Below are positions 18,682 through 26,987 of a DNA stretch of 64,000 nucleotides, piece after piece. The notes beneath the pieces were generated by a model. That model was not told where the DNA came from. It was given only the letters and a program-made list of their open reading frames with translations, and did not search any database. The stretch lies in assembly GCF_005144415.1 (NCBI RefSeq), contig NZ_SWJE01000008.1:248001-312000 (forward strand). Direction: 5' to 3'. The stretch's first letter is position 1, and every line of letters begins with the position of its first letter. The DNA comes from Trinickia terrae (lineage in GTDB: Bacteria; Pseudomonadota; Gammaproteobacteria; Burkholderiales; Burkholderiaceae). Made by a program: the position numbers and the translations under genes.

Positions 18682-20355
18682 TCAGATCGACGGCGGCGTC
18701 GCCACCTGCTCGCCGGTCGTCGGGTCCAGATAGATCACCGGATTACGGCCGCCGCCGCGGAAGTCGAACATGTCCATGATGCTGCCCGAGCGCGCGTCGA
18801 ACGAGCCGCCGCCGAGGCGCTCGCCTTCGAGCCAGTTGTCTTCGATGAAGCGCACGACCGAAGCTTGCGTGAGCAGCGTGTGATCGACGTAGTTCTGCTT
18901 CGCCCACGGCGAGATCACGAGGAACGGAAGGCGCGTGCCGGGGCCGCAGCGGCCGTTGACGGGCTTGCCGAGCACGCCCTCCCGCGCCTTGCCGGTGCCG
19001 CAGATGCCCGCGCCGTTCAGCTGGTCGGCGACGGAATCGTACGAGGCGCTTGTCGGCGTCGTGTACTGGTGGTCATACCAGCCGTCGGAGTCGTCCCAGG
19101 CGACGATGACCGCCGTGTGCCTCCAGTCGGGCTGCTGCTCGAGGAAGTTGACCACCTTGGTCACGAAGGCCTGCTCGTCGAGCGGATCGGAGTAGCCCGC
19201 GTGGCCGTCCTGATAGGCCGGGGCCTTCAGGAAGCTCACCGCCGGGAAGTTGCCCGCCTTGACCGCCGTGAAGAAGTCGTCCGTGTCGTACTGGTGGTTC
19301 GCCGGGTCGATCGTCCGGTGGTCCTTTTCCCGCGTGTGGCCGATCGCGGCCGTCGAGTTCGGGCGCTGGTGCTGCGGGTTTGCCGTCGACGCGAAATACT
19401 GGAACCAGTTGTGGTGCGGAATGTAGTCGCCCGTCGTCGACCCCACGACGCTCGAGTACGTGCTGCGCTTGCAGCCCGTCGTGCCGTTGCTGTTGGTCTT
19501 CGTCAGGTCGAAGCCGCCCATGAAGCCGCCCCAGCTGATGTCCTTGTCGTTCAGGAGATCGCCGATGTTCTTGCTCGTCATCAGCGCCTGGTCGGTCGTG
19601 CTCGAGCAGGTGTCGTAGCCGGGGTCGACGTCGTTGATCATCGTGAAGCCGCCTTGGCCGTCGTTCACGTAGTACGAGCCCGCCACCGACGGCTTCTTAG
19701 TCGTCAGCACGACCTGCATGCCGTTGGTCTGGCCGGACACGACTTCGAGCGCACCCGGCGTCGACGGGCCATAGGTCGACGTGTAGGCGTTGTCGCTCAT
19801 CGCGAAGTTTTGCGCATAGTTCCAGAGCCCCGTCACGGTGTTGCCGTCGTAGTAGCCCATCACCTGGCCCGTCGTACCGAACGCGCCTGCGCCGCCGCTC
19901 GTGCCGCGGCCGGTGTATTTCGGGAAGAGGTCGGCGGCGCCGTTGTCGTACGCTTGCTGTTCCGCCGTATACGCGTGGTTCTGGTCGGCCGTCGCTGCCT
20001 GCGTGCGGTCGAGGCGGAACGGGTTGGCCGCGCCGGCGCCGTTGGCGGCGTTCGTGTCGTTCGGGTTCGCGGTCAAGAGCGCGCCGGACAGGCCGTTGGG
20101 CGTCGGGGTGCCCGCGGCGGCGTTGAATGCGGGCTCGCCGGAGGGGTTCGTCGCGACCGGGTAGGTCGCGAAGTAGTGATCGAACGAGACGTTCTCGCCG
20201 TAGATCACCACCAGATGCTTGATCGGAGTTGCGGTTCTTCCTTCGTTGCGCCACGACCTGTCGTGCGACCTCTGGTCGTCGTCTTGCCCATGTGCAGCGA
20301 CGGCGATCAAGCCGGCGAGCGCAAGTGAAACGGGGATCAGCTTACGGGGAAACAT
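18682..20355 (-). CDS. Secreted phosphoesterase (AcpA / phospholipase C superfamily)
   Basis: The 557-residue protein starts with a Sec signal peptide (about residues 1-23, ending AVAAHG). The phosphoesterase domain shows IKHLVVIYGENVSFDHYFATY, a SDNAYTSTYGPSTPGALEVV segment, VAWDDSDGWYDHQY and LPFLVISPWAKQNYVDHTLL. These fit the acid phosphatase/phospholipase C superfamily, with residues for the metal-bound active site. It should act in the periplasm or outside on phosphate esters. It is only distantly related to the Tat-dependent phospholipase C at 7664. Substrate not determined. Confidence 0.88.
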   Translation of the reverse strand: MFPRKLIPVSLALAGLIAVAAHGQDDDQRSHDRSWRNEGRTATPIKHLVVIYGENVSFDHYFATYPVATNPSGEPAFNAAAGTPTPNGLSGALLTANPNDTNAANGAGAANPFRLDRTQAATADQNHAYTAEQQAYDNGAADLFPKYTGRGTSGGAGAFGTTGQVMGYYDGNTVTGLWNYAQNFAMSDNAYTSTYGPSTPGALEVVSGQTNGMQVVLTTKKPSVAGSYYVNDGQGGFTMINDVDPGYDTCSSTTDQALMTSKNIGDLLNDKDISWGGFMGGFDLTKTNSNGTTGCKRSTYSSVVGSTTGDYIPHHNWFQYFASTANPQHQRPNSTAAIGHTREKDHRTIDPANHQYDTDDFFTAVKAGNFPAVSFLKAPAYQDGHAGYSDPLDEQAFVTKVVNFLEQQPDWRHTAVIVAWDDSDGWYDHQYTTPTSASYDSVADQLNGAGICGTGKAREGVLGKPVNGRCGPGTRLPFLVISPWAKQNYVDHTLLTQASVVRFIEDNWLEGERLGGGSFDARSGSIMDMFDFRGGGRNPVIYLDPTTGEQVATPPSI

Positions 20356-20975
20356 CGTCGGAACTCCTTTTTCTAATTGAATTGCCGAAGTGGCCTCGTC
20401 CTGAACGCGAACGCTCTCTCGACGGGACGTGAAGCGGAGCCAGGCAATGGGGGGTGTTTTGCGGAATTGCGAGGCATTGCATCACGCACGTGTTAAAGCT
20501 TGGGGACGGGGCGCTTTCATTCTGGTTTCAATTATTTTCGGTGCATGATTTGCTGAATCGATTGGCGTGGTTTCCGTGCCTGATATTGAAAATTGGAATG
20601 TTCTGATAATTACGTCGATATCCTGAATAGTGTGCCTCGGGGGCGATTCGCTTTGGCTTGCTGTCTTGGAGTTGGGTTCGATGAATTAATCAGGATTTCG
20701 TACTAATTGGGTGGCTGGCGTGTTGTCGTGTTGCATCGCAGCGCAGGGGGCGGTGGCAAGGGGTGATTCGTCGTCTGCGAATGAGGGCCGTATGACTGCC
20801 GGTGCCCGATGTGGTTCGAAAACCACTCCAGCTCCGCCCGGACAGCGAAAAAGCGCCGCCGGACAGGCCAGTAAACGGCCGATCCGTGATCCAAACCACC
20901 CCGGAGCACTTATCCGACACCGCCCGCGCATTACAATAGCGGGGTTTGGTTGGCTTCCGATTACGAGAAAAATCC
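20356..20975. other. 620-base intergenic region, AT-richer than surroundings
   Basis: This is the divergent region between the phosphoesterase and Anbu genes. Its middle (about 20500-20700) is clearly AT-richer than its surroundings. Short frames on both strands do not resemble known proteins. I see no tRNA-like fold, convincing terminator or long repeat. It should hold promoters for both flanking genes. Confidence 0.5.
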
Positions 20976-21884
20976 ATGACTTACTGTGTGGCGATGTGCG
21001 TCGACGACGGGCTCGTCTTCTTGTCCGACACGCGGACCAACGCCGGTGTCGATCACATCAGCACCGCGCGCAAGATGACGGTGTTCGAGCAGCCTGGGGA
21101 ACGCGTGCTGGTCCTGCTTGGCGCGGGCAATCTCGCGCTGACGCAGGCGGTGCTCCACGAGCTCTCCGAGCCGTCGAATCCTGACCGGCCCTCGCTCTGG
21201 ACGGCGCCGACGATGCCCGACGTGGCCCGCGTCGTCGGCCAGGCGGTGCGCGACGTGCATCAGCGCGAGGCGCGCGCCTTGCAGGAATTCGGCGTCGACT
21301 TCAATTGCAGCTTCATTCTCGGCGGGCAGATCGCCGGCACGGCGAACGGGCAGGGCGCGAACGGCGAGGGCGGCGCGCGCACGCTCAATCGTCCGCGCCT
21401 CTTCATGATCTACTCGGCGGGCAACTTCATCGAATCGTCGAGCGTGAATCCGTATTTCCAGATCGGCGAATCGAAGTACGGCAAGCCGATCATCGACCGC
21501 GTGCTGACGCCCGCGACGCCGCTCGGCGAGGCCGCGAAATGCGCGCTGGTGTCGATGGATTCGACGCTGCGCTCGAACCTGTCGGTGGGGATGCCGCTGG
21601 ACCTGCTGGTCTACGAGACGGATGCGCTGCGCGTCACGCGATTCGTCTCGATCGATCAGGACAACGCCTACTTCGAGATGATTCACCGGACCTGGGGCGA
21701 GCGGCTGCGGCAGGTGTTCGCCGAGATTCCGGACCCGAACTGGCGCGATGGGGCCGAGGCGCCGCTGCAGCGTCCCGAGCGCTCGCTCGTGCTGCATCGC
21801 TCGCCGCTTGCCGGCGCGGAGGCGGGCCACACGACGCCCGCGCAGACGCTCGCGCAAGACGACAAGGCGCGGCCGCAGCGGTAG
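20976..21884 (+). CDS. Anbu-type proteasome-related peptidase
   Basis: With ATG at 20976 the protein has 302 residues and starts MTYCVAMCVDDGLVFLSDTR, the signature of Anbu (ancestral beta-subunit). Anbu is a self-compartmentalising N-terminal-nucleophile hydrolase related to HslV and 20S beta subunits. After loss of Met the nucleophile would be Thr1, with Asp17 (LSDTRT) and Lys32 in the expected places. The longer frame upstream would bury Thr1, so the ATG at 20976 is preferred. In many genomes Anbu is grouped with ATP-grasp, alpha-E and transglutaminase-like genes; none is adjacent here. A bidirectional terminator follows. Confidence 0.92.
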   Translation: MTYCVAMCVDDGLVFLSDTRTNAGVDHISTARKMTVFEQPGERVLVLLGAGNLALTQAVLHELSEPSNPDRPSLWTAPTMPDVARVVGQAVRDVHQREARALQEFGVDFNCSFILGGQIAGTANGQGANGEGGARTLNRPRLFMIYSAGNFIESSSVNPYFQIGESKYGKPIIDRVLTPATPLGEAAKCALVSMDSTLRSNLSVGMPLDLLVYETDALRVTRFVSIDQDNAYFEMIHRTWGERLRQVFAEIPDPNWRDGAEAPLQRPERSLVLHRSPLAGAEAGHTTPAQTLAQDDKARPQR

Positions 21885-21924
21885 GCGTCGGACGCTTGGC
21901 GCGATGAGGCGTCAACTCCACTAC

Positions 21925-21964
21925 GAAAAAAGCCCGTCCCGGCGTGAGCCGGGACGGGCTTTTT
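21925..21964. terminator. Bidirectional terminator between Anbu and porin genes
   Basis: AAAAAAGCCCGTCCCGGC and GCCGGGACGGGCTTTTT form a long stem flanked by A-run and T-run, so it can end transcription from both convergent genes. Confidence 0.93.
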
Positions 21965-22000
21965 ACACAGCGTGTTGCTTCAGCTGCCGGTCAAGTCCGA

Positions 22001-23188
22001 TTAGAACTTGTGGCGCAGGCCGAGAGCGAAGAGCTCTTGCGAGTTGTTGCCGCTGCTGTAACCGTACGAACCGACCGAAGCCTCGGCGTTGACCACGGCG
22101 GTGCCAGTCGCGTTAAGCGTATTGCCGCTCGCGTGCTGGTAGGCGCCAACCAGGTACACGTCGGTGCGCTTCGACAGGTTGTAGTCCGCGCCCAGCGAAA
22201 TCTGATGGTAGGTCGCGGCGGTGTTGCCGCTCGACTTCGTGTAGCTGTAGCCGAGGCCCAGCAGCAGCGCAGCCGTTGCCTGGTAGTTGGCGAAGCCTTG
22301 GCCCGTGTTGTACTTCTCGGTCGAGGTGAACGTCGAGAAGCCGTCGTTCTTGTACTGCGAGTTGCTGTAGCCGGCGCCGAACGTGAACGGACCTGCGACG
22401 TACTGCCCGGCGATGCGAGCGATGTTGATCGACTTGGCCGTCTGGTAGCCGAGGTTGATCAGCGAACCGTCGAACGTGCCGCCCGACGTGCCGCCCCAGC
22501 CGTCGCCGTTGCTATCCGCCGTACGCTTGCCGTTCGTGTTGTCGGCCACGAAGTAGCCCGCCGCCACCGAAATCGGGCCGTTGTTATAGGCCGCAGCCAG
22601 CGACCACGTCTGGCCCGAACCCGTCTGGCCGGCTACGCCGCCCAGTGCATACATGCCTTCGACTTGCAGGCCGGAGAACGACGGCGACACGTACTTGATC
22701 GCGTTGTTGGTGCGCGAGCTGTTGTCGTAGTTGTCGACGTCGCCGGCGGTTGCGAACACGCTGCCGAAGTAGTTGTCGGCCGTGATGCCTTGGACCATGT
22801 CGACGAGCGGGTCGTACTGGCGGCCCAGCGTGAACGTGCCGTACTTGTCGCCGCCGTCGATGCCGACGAACGCTTGACGGCCGAACTCACGGCTGCCTTG
22901 GAGCAGCTTGCCGCTGCTCGGGTCAAAGCCGTTTTCCAATTGGAAAATCGCCTTCAGGCCGCCGCCCAGGTCTTCCGAACCCTTCAAGCCCCAGCGGGTG
23001 CCCGACAGGTCGCCGCCGCTGGCGTTGCCCAGCGCCCACAGGTTCTGGCCCGATGAATCAGCGTGATGAACATACGTCAGCGACGTATCGATCGTGCCGT
23101 ACAGGGTGACGCTGCTTTGAGCCTGCGCTGCGCCGGCGGCGCCGAGCAAGGCTAGCGAGAGGGTCGACAAAGCGATTTTTTTCATCAT
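22001..23188 (-). CDS. Outer-membrane porin, Burkholderiales OmpC-like
   Basis: The 395-residue protein starts MMKKIALSTLSLALLGAAGA with a signal peptide cut after AQAQ. The mature start SSVTLYGTIDTSLTYVHHAD, the segment GTRWGLKGSEDLGGGLKAIF, FGRQAFVGIDG and the terminal GLRHKF are the standard marks of Gram-negative trimeric general porins in this order; the final phenylalanine serves outer-membrane assembly. GGAGAA lies just before the start. It is monocistronic, with a bidirectional terminator after it. Confidence 0.95.
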   Translation of the reverse strand: MMKKIALSTLSLALLGAAGAAQAQSSVTLYGTIDTSLTYVHHADSSGQNLWALGNASGGDLSGTRWGLKGSEDLGGGLKAIFQLENGFDPSSGKLLQGSREFGRQAFVGIDGGDKYGTFTLGRQYDPLVDMVQGITADNYFGSVFATAGDVDNYDNSSRTNNAIKYVSPSFSGLQVEGMYALGGVAGQTGSGQTWSLAAAYNNGPISVAAGYFVADNTNGKRTADSNGDGWGGTSGGTFDGSLINLGYQTAKSINIARIAGQYVAGPFTFGAGYSNSQYKNDGFSTFTSTEKYNTGQGFANYQATAALLLGLGYSYTKSSGNTAATYHQISLGADYNLSKRTDVYLVGAYQHASGNTLNATGTAVVNAEASVGSYGYSSGNNSQELFALGLRHKF

Positions 23189-23589
23189 TTCTCCACGCGG
23201 ATGATTAGTTTATTTGTTGCGGAATGGAGAATAGCGCAACGTGCTGATTGGCTAGAACTGGAAAAAAATCACTGTCTCGAAAATGAAACATAGCCCCAAG
23301 CCGCTGATATATAAGGCGGATAAAGAATTGTTGCTGTATCGGAAATATTGTATTGCCGCGTCTGCGGAGAGTTCGCCGAAGCGAGGCGGTATTTCACCCT
23401 TTGAGGGCGTTTTTTAAATGTATTCGTAAGGAAGTGCCCGAAACATCAAGCGCATGTGATTAATTTCGGAGCAGCTGCACGTAAATGCGGCGTGATGCAC
23501 CCGAATGGCGGGCAATCTGGGCCGCTAGACAGCGGCGTTGTGATGTGTTTAGCCAATGCCGGGCAATTGGCCCGGATCCAGCCTTTGCT
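23189..23589. other. 401-base intergenic region upstream of the porin gene
   Basis: This stretch lies between the porin start and the end of the YihY-family gene. The part next to the porin is AT-rich and should carry its promoter, but I cannot place a definite -35/-10 pair. The short plus-strand frames crossing it run antisense to the YihY gene and look like shadows. Confidence 0.5.
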
Positions 23590-24882
23590 TTATCGCTTGG
23601 GATCCGCCGAGTGGCTGGATTCGCCGCCGTTGCCGCGGCCCGCGATCGACGTGAGGAACAGCGCCGCCCCTGCCGCGAGCATCACGGCGCGCCACGGATG
23701 CCGGTGCACATAGCGGTCGGCGGCGGCGGCGTGGCGCTCCGCCTCGAGCAGCGTCGCGGCGGTGGCGCGGGCCGCCTGGCGTTCGGCGCGCCCGATCTGG
23801 CGGCCGAGTTCGAGCGCCTGTACCGCCACGCTGGGCAGGGCCGCATTCCGCAGCGCATCTTCTCCGGACGCCGCGCCGTCCCCGGATGCCCTGCCCGCCT
23901 TCTCCGCCGCCTGCGCTGGCGCAGCCGCCGAAACCGTCGACGCCGCCAGCGCCGAAGCCAGCATCGCCCGGCTGCCTGGCCGCGTCTCTTCGCTCTGCAG
24001 CCCCCACGCGCCGCGCGGATCGTGCAAGTGGCCGCGAGCGGACGCGAACTCCGCGCCGAGCAGCAGCACGGCCGCCGAGAAGTACAGCCACATCAGCAGC
24101 ACCGCGAGCGAGCCTGCCGCGCCGAACGAATTCGCCATCCCGGCATGCGCGAGGTAGAGCGCGAAGAGCTTCTTGCCGCAGGAGAACAGGACGGCGGCGA
24201 CCGCGCCGCCTGTCAGGGCGTCGCGCCAGACGACCGGCGCATCGGGCAGGAATTTGAGCAGCGCGGCGAACGCGAAGGCGAGCACGAGGAGACCGACGGC
24301 CAACTGCAGCAGATTGCCGATCACGATGTAGGGCGTATTGCCCCACAGCCATTGGCCGACGAACGTGATGGCCGTATCGAGCACGAGCGACACGATCAGC
24401 AGGAACGCCACGCCGAGCACGAGCCCGAACGAGATGAGCCGTACCTTGACGAGCGCGACGACGGTCGAGGGGCGCGAGCCGGTGTGCGGCCAAATGATGC
24501 TGAGTGCCGTATTCAGCGACGAGAAGGTCGCCGATGCGCCGATGGCGAGCAGCGCAAACGAGATGATCGCGGCGATGCCGCCCGCGCTGCCGCTGCGATG
24601 CGCATTCTGGACGATGGTCTGCACGCCGGTGGCGGCTTCGTTGCCGAGCAGGCCGTGAACGTGGCTGAAGATCTGCCCGCGCGCGGCTTCGTCGCCGAAG
24701 AACCAGCCGGCCACCGCGATCACCATCACGAGCATCGGCGCGAGCGAGAACGCGGAGTAGAACGCGATGCTGGCCGCCATTGCGGTGCAGCGGTCGTCCG
24801 CGAACTGCTTGAAGGCGCGCAGGCCCCATGAGGCTTCGCGACGCAGCGATGCATGCAGTTTGTCGGCGGAGAGTGTGCTCAT
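23590..24882 (-). CDS. YihY/BrkB family inner-membrane protein with C-terminal extension
   Basis: I chose the ATG at 24882 (430 residues) over a TTG at 24903. The BrkB/YihY core spans about residues 20-280: AMAASIAFYSAFSLAPMLVM, about six membrane helices, and NSFGAAGSLAVLLMWLYFSA. Despite the old name ribonuclease BN, these are membrane proteins of uncertain function. An Ala/Ser-rich linker leads to a C-terminal piece with a short coil (RAERQAARATAATLLEAERH), then YVHRHPWRAVMLAAGAALFL. That last motif resembles the membrane tail of YqjD/ElaB (DUF883) proteins. Confidence 0.88.
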   Translation of the reverse strand: MSTLSADKLHASLRREASWGLRAFKQFADDRCTAMAASIAFYSAFSLAPMLVMVIAVAGWFFGDEAARGQIFSHVHGLLGNEAATGVQTIVQNAHRSGSAGGIAAIISFALLAIGASATFSSLNTALSIIWPHTGSRPSTVVALVKVRLISFGLVLGVAFLLIVSLVLDTAITFVGQWLWGNTPYIVIGNLLQLAVGLLVLAFAFAALLKFLPDAPVVWRDALTGGAVAAVLFSCGKKLFALYLAHAGMANSFGAAGSLAVLLMWLYFSAAVLLLGAEFASARGHLHDPRGAWGLQSEETRPGSRAMLASALAASTVSAAAPAQAAEKAGRASGDGAASGEDALRNAALPSVAVQALELGRQIGRAERQAARATAATLLEAERHAAAADRYVHRHPWRAVMLAAGAALFLTSIAGRGNGGESSHSADPKR

Positions 24883-25019
24883 GATTCGGTCCAGCGGCTT
24901 CAAGAGCCGTAGATGCTACCTGAACTCGGTGAGATGCAGCGTCGATGCGCGCAGATGCGCGCGGTTGTTTGCTGATTCTAGTCAATGGAGGGGGCTGCGG
25001 TGTTTGGTTTCTTTCTTCG

Positions 25020-25590
25020 CTCAGGCTTTCGTGAAACTTGAATTCGCGGCGGTCCGTATAGTCCGTCCCTCCCCGGGACCGGGGTCACTTTTGTCCTTGC
25101 CAAAAGTAACCAAAAGCGCGTCCTGGGCGGACGGCCTGGCCCGGAGGCACTCAGTCCTGTTCGCGATAGCGGTCTGGGGGCTACTGTCCTCGCTCGCCGA
25201 GCGTCCCGTTAGCACGCGGCACAGAATTGCGCAGAGTCGAATCAAATCAATGCGGGCGGTCAGGAAAGGTCTGAAAAGGCTTGTTTTGCGATGCTGCGTC
25301 ATGCGCCCGAGTTCACTCTCAATCGTAGGCAACATGGGGCGCGGCCAAACCACCGCCTTCAATTTGTATCGTCGCAGGGCAACCACGTGCCACGTGCTAA
25401 CGGGACGTACGGCGGGCGACAGCGGTAGCTCTCAGACCGCTACCGCCAACAGGACTGAGTGCTAACGGGCCGAGGCTGTCCGCCGAGGACGCGCTTTTGG
25501 TTACTTTTGGCAAGGACAAAAGTGACCCCGGTCCCGGGGAGGGACGGACTATACGGACCGCTGCGAATTCAAGTTTCAAGAAGGCCTCGG
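25020..25590. repeat. Near-palindromic dispersed repeat, copy 2
   Basis: Inverted arms at about 25020-25221 and 25388-25590 share the same blocks as copy 1, including GTCCGTCCCTCCCCGGGACC, GTTACTTTTGGCAAGGAC and GCACTCAGTCCTG. The centre matches the centre of copy 1 in reverse complement: the 20-mer GAGTCGAATCAAATCAATGC at 25234-25253 recurs exactly on the minus strand at 6790-6809. So the two copies are inserted in opposite orientation. It lies between the YihY-family gene and the CheV terminator. No transposase is present. Confidence 0.9.
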
Positions 25591-25614
25591 TGAAAGAACC
25601 AACCGCCGTAAAGG

Positions 25615-25659
25615 CAAAAAAAAACGCGGCATGTCCCCAGAATGGAACGATGCCGCGTG
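25615..25659 (-). terminator. Rho-independent terminator after cheV
   Basis: Read on the minus strand, CACGCGGCATCG and a matching ATGCCGCG arm pair and run into a stretch of nine T residues. It lies about 45 bases beyond the CheV stop codon. Confidence 0.9.
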
Positions 25660-25703
25660 ACAGAGAAACCTTATACAGCCGGATAAGGGCGAAGCCGATC
25701 AGA

Positions 25704-26660
25704 TCAAGAAATCAACGCCTGCCGGATGGCCTCAGCCAGATCCCCAGCCGCAAACTTCGCCACATATCCAGTCGCGCCAGCGTTCTTGACATGCGCCTCG
25801 TTGGCGGCCCCCGTCAGGGAGGAATGAATGACGACGGGAATATCCCGCGTGCGGTCGTCGCTCTTGATAAGGCGCGTCAGCATGAACCCGTCCATCTCGG
25901 GCATCTCCAGGTCGGTCAGCACCAGCGAGACCTTGTCGCGCGTGCGCGCGCCTTCGGACTGCGCCTCGCGCGCGATCTTGTCTAGCATGTCCCATGCTTC
26001 CTGGCCGGTCTTCGCAATCAGGTAGTCCGCGCCGATCGCGGTCAGGGCCTGCTCGATCAGCTTGCGGGCGAAGCCCGAATCGTCGGCGGCGAGGATCTTC
26101 GCGCCGGGCCGCAGGCTGATCGCCGTGCCGACGTCCTTGGCCTCGACGCTCGGATGCTGGGCCGGGAACACGTCGCGCAGCACCTGCTCGACGTCGACCA
26201 CCTGCGCGAGCCGCGAATCGCCGGTGTTGCCGTCGATGCGCGCGATGCTCGTCACCGAGTTGCCGCCCGTCGCCGCGCCCTCGGCCGCGAGCACCTGATT
26301 CCACTCGAGCCGCACGATGTCGTCGACTTCCTCCACCGCGAACGCCTGGGTCGTGCGCGCGAACTCGGTGACGAGCAGGATGTTCAGCCCGCGTGTCGGG
26401 TTGCAGCCGAGCAGCTTGGGCAGGTCGATGACGGGAATGATCTGGCCGCGGATATCGACCGCGCCGAGCACGTGATCCGACGCGCCCGCGATCGGCGTGA
26501 TCGCCGGCATCGTCATGATTTCGCGGACCTTGAACACGTTGATGCCGTACAGCTCGTGCTCATCGCTATCGGCAACCGTACCCAGGCGAAACAGCAGCAG
26601 CTCGAACTTGTTCGAACTCGTCAAATTGGTGCGTTCGTCGATCGAATGATGATCTGCCAT
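25704..26660 (-). CDS. cheV: Chemotaxis coupling protein CheV
   Basis: The 318-residue protein has an N-terminal CheW-like domain (about residues 15-165: NKFELLLFRLG, YGINVFKVREI, DIRGQIIPVIDLPKLLG). A C-terminal receiver domain follows (about 188-318) with the acidic pair in ILAADDSG, the phospho-acceptor Asp in LVLTDLEMPEMDG, and the conserved Ser/Lys region. This is the CheV layout: it couples chemoreceptors to CheA, with the receiver tuning adaptation. It stands alone, divergent from an EAL-domain gene. Confidence 0.94.
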   Translation of the reverse strand: MADHHSIDERTNLTSSNKFELLLFRLGTVADSDEHELYGINVFKVREIMTMPAITPIAGASDHVLGAVDIRGQIIPVIDLPKLLGCNPTRGLNILLVTEFARTTQAFAVEEVDDIVRLEWNQVLAAEGAATGGNSVTSIARIDGNTGDSRLAQVVDVEQVLRDVFPAQHPSVEAKDVGTAISLRPGAKILAADDSGFARKLIEQALTAIGADYLIAKTGQEAWDMLDKIAREAQSEGARTRDKVSLVLTDLEMPEMDGFMLTRLIKSDDRTRDIPVVIHSSLTGAANEAHVKNAGATGYVAKFAAGDLAEAIRQALIS

Positions 26661-26987
26661 CGAAGTTGTCCACGATTGCGCTGGCTGGCCCAGTGCCGGC
26701 CCGGTTCGCTGACGGGCGAGACCGGTGCGCTGTTTTCAGTATTTGTGATATCGGCGCGGCCGGAGGAAAGTTGAACGGACTTAGGGCTTTCCCGCAAATT
26801 TTTACTCTGGATTTGCTTACATATGAAAAATTGCCTGGGTATTTCGACCGGGGTAAGTTGACGCCCTTCAAGTCTTGTCATCGATATGACGTTATCCCGG
26901 ACGTGAGACCAAAAGGTAAGCTGCAAACCGGCAGTGGCGTCGCCATTGCGCTTCGCACCTTATCGACCCGAACAAGAACATCCATCC
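26661..26987. other. 327-base divergent intergenic region, cheV / EAL gene
   Basis: It should hold divergent promoters for cheV and the EAL-domain gene. Its middle third is AT-richer than the flanks. I see no clear operator, RNA gene or repeat. Confidence 0.5.

Noticed and set aside
20711-21184. 157-codon plus-strand frame upstream of and overlapping Anbu
   Set aside because: It overlaps the true Anbu start in another frame and shows no domain.
24767-25465. 232-codon plus-strand frame crossing palindromic repeat copy 2
   Set aside because: It starts inside the antisense of the YihY gene and continues through repeat sequence. Similar peptides arise from both repeat copies in different frames, so this is repeat-derived noise.
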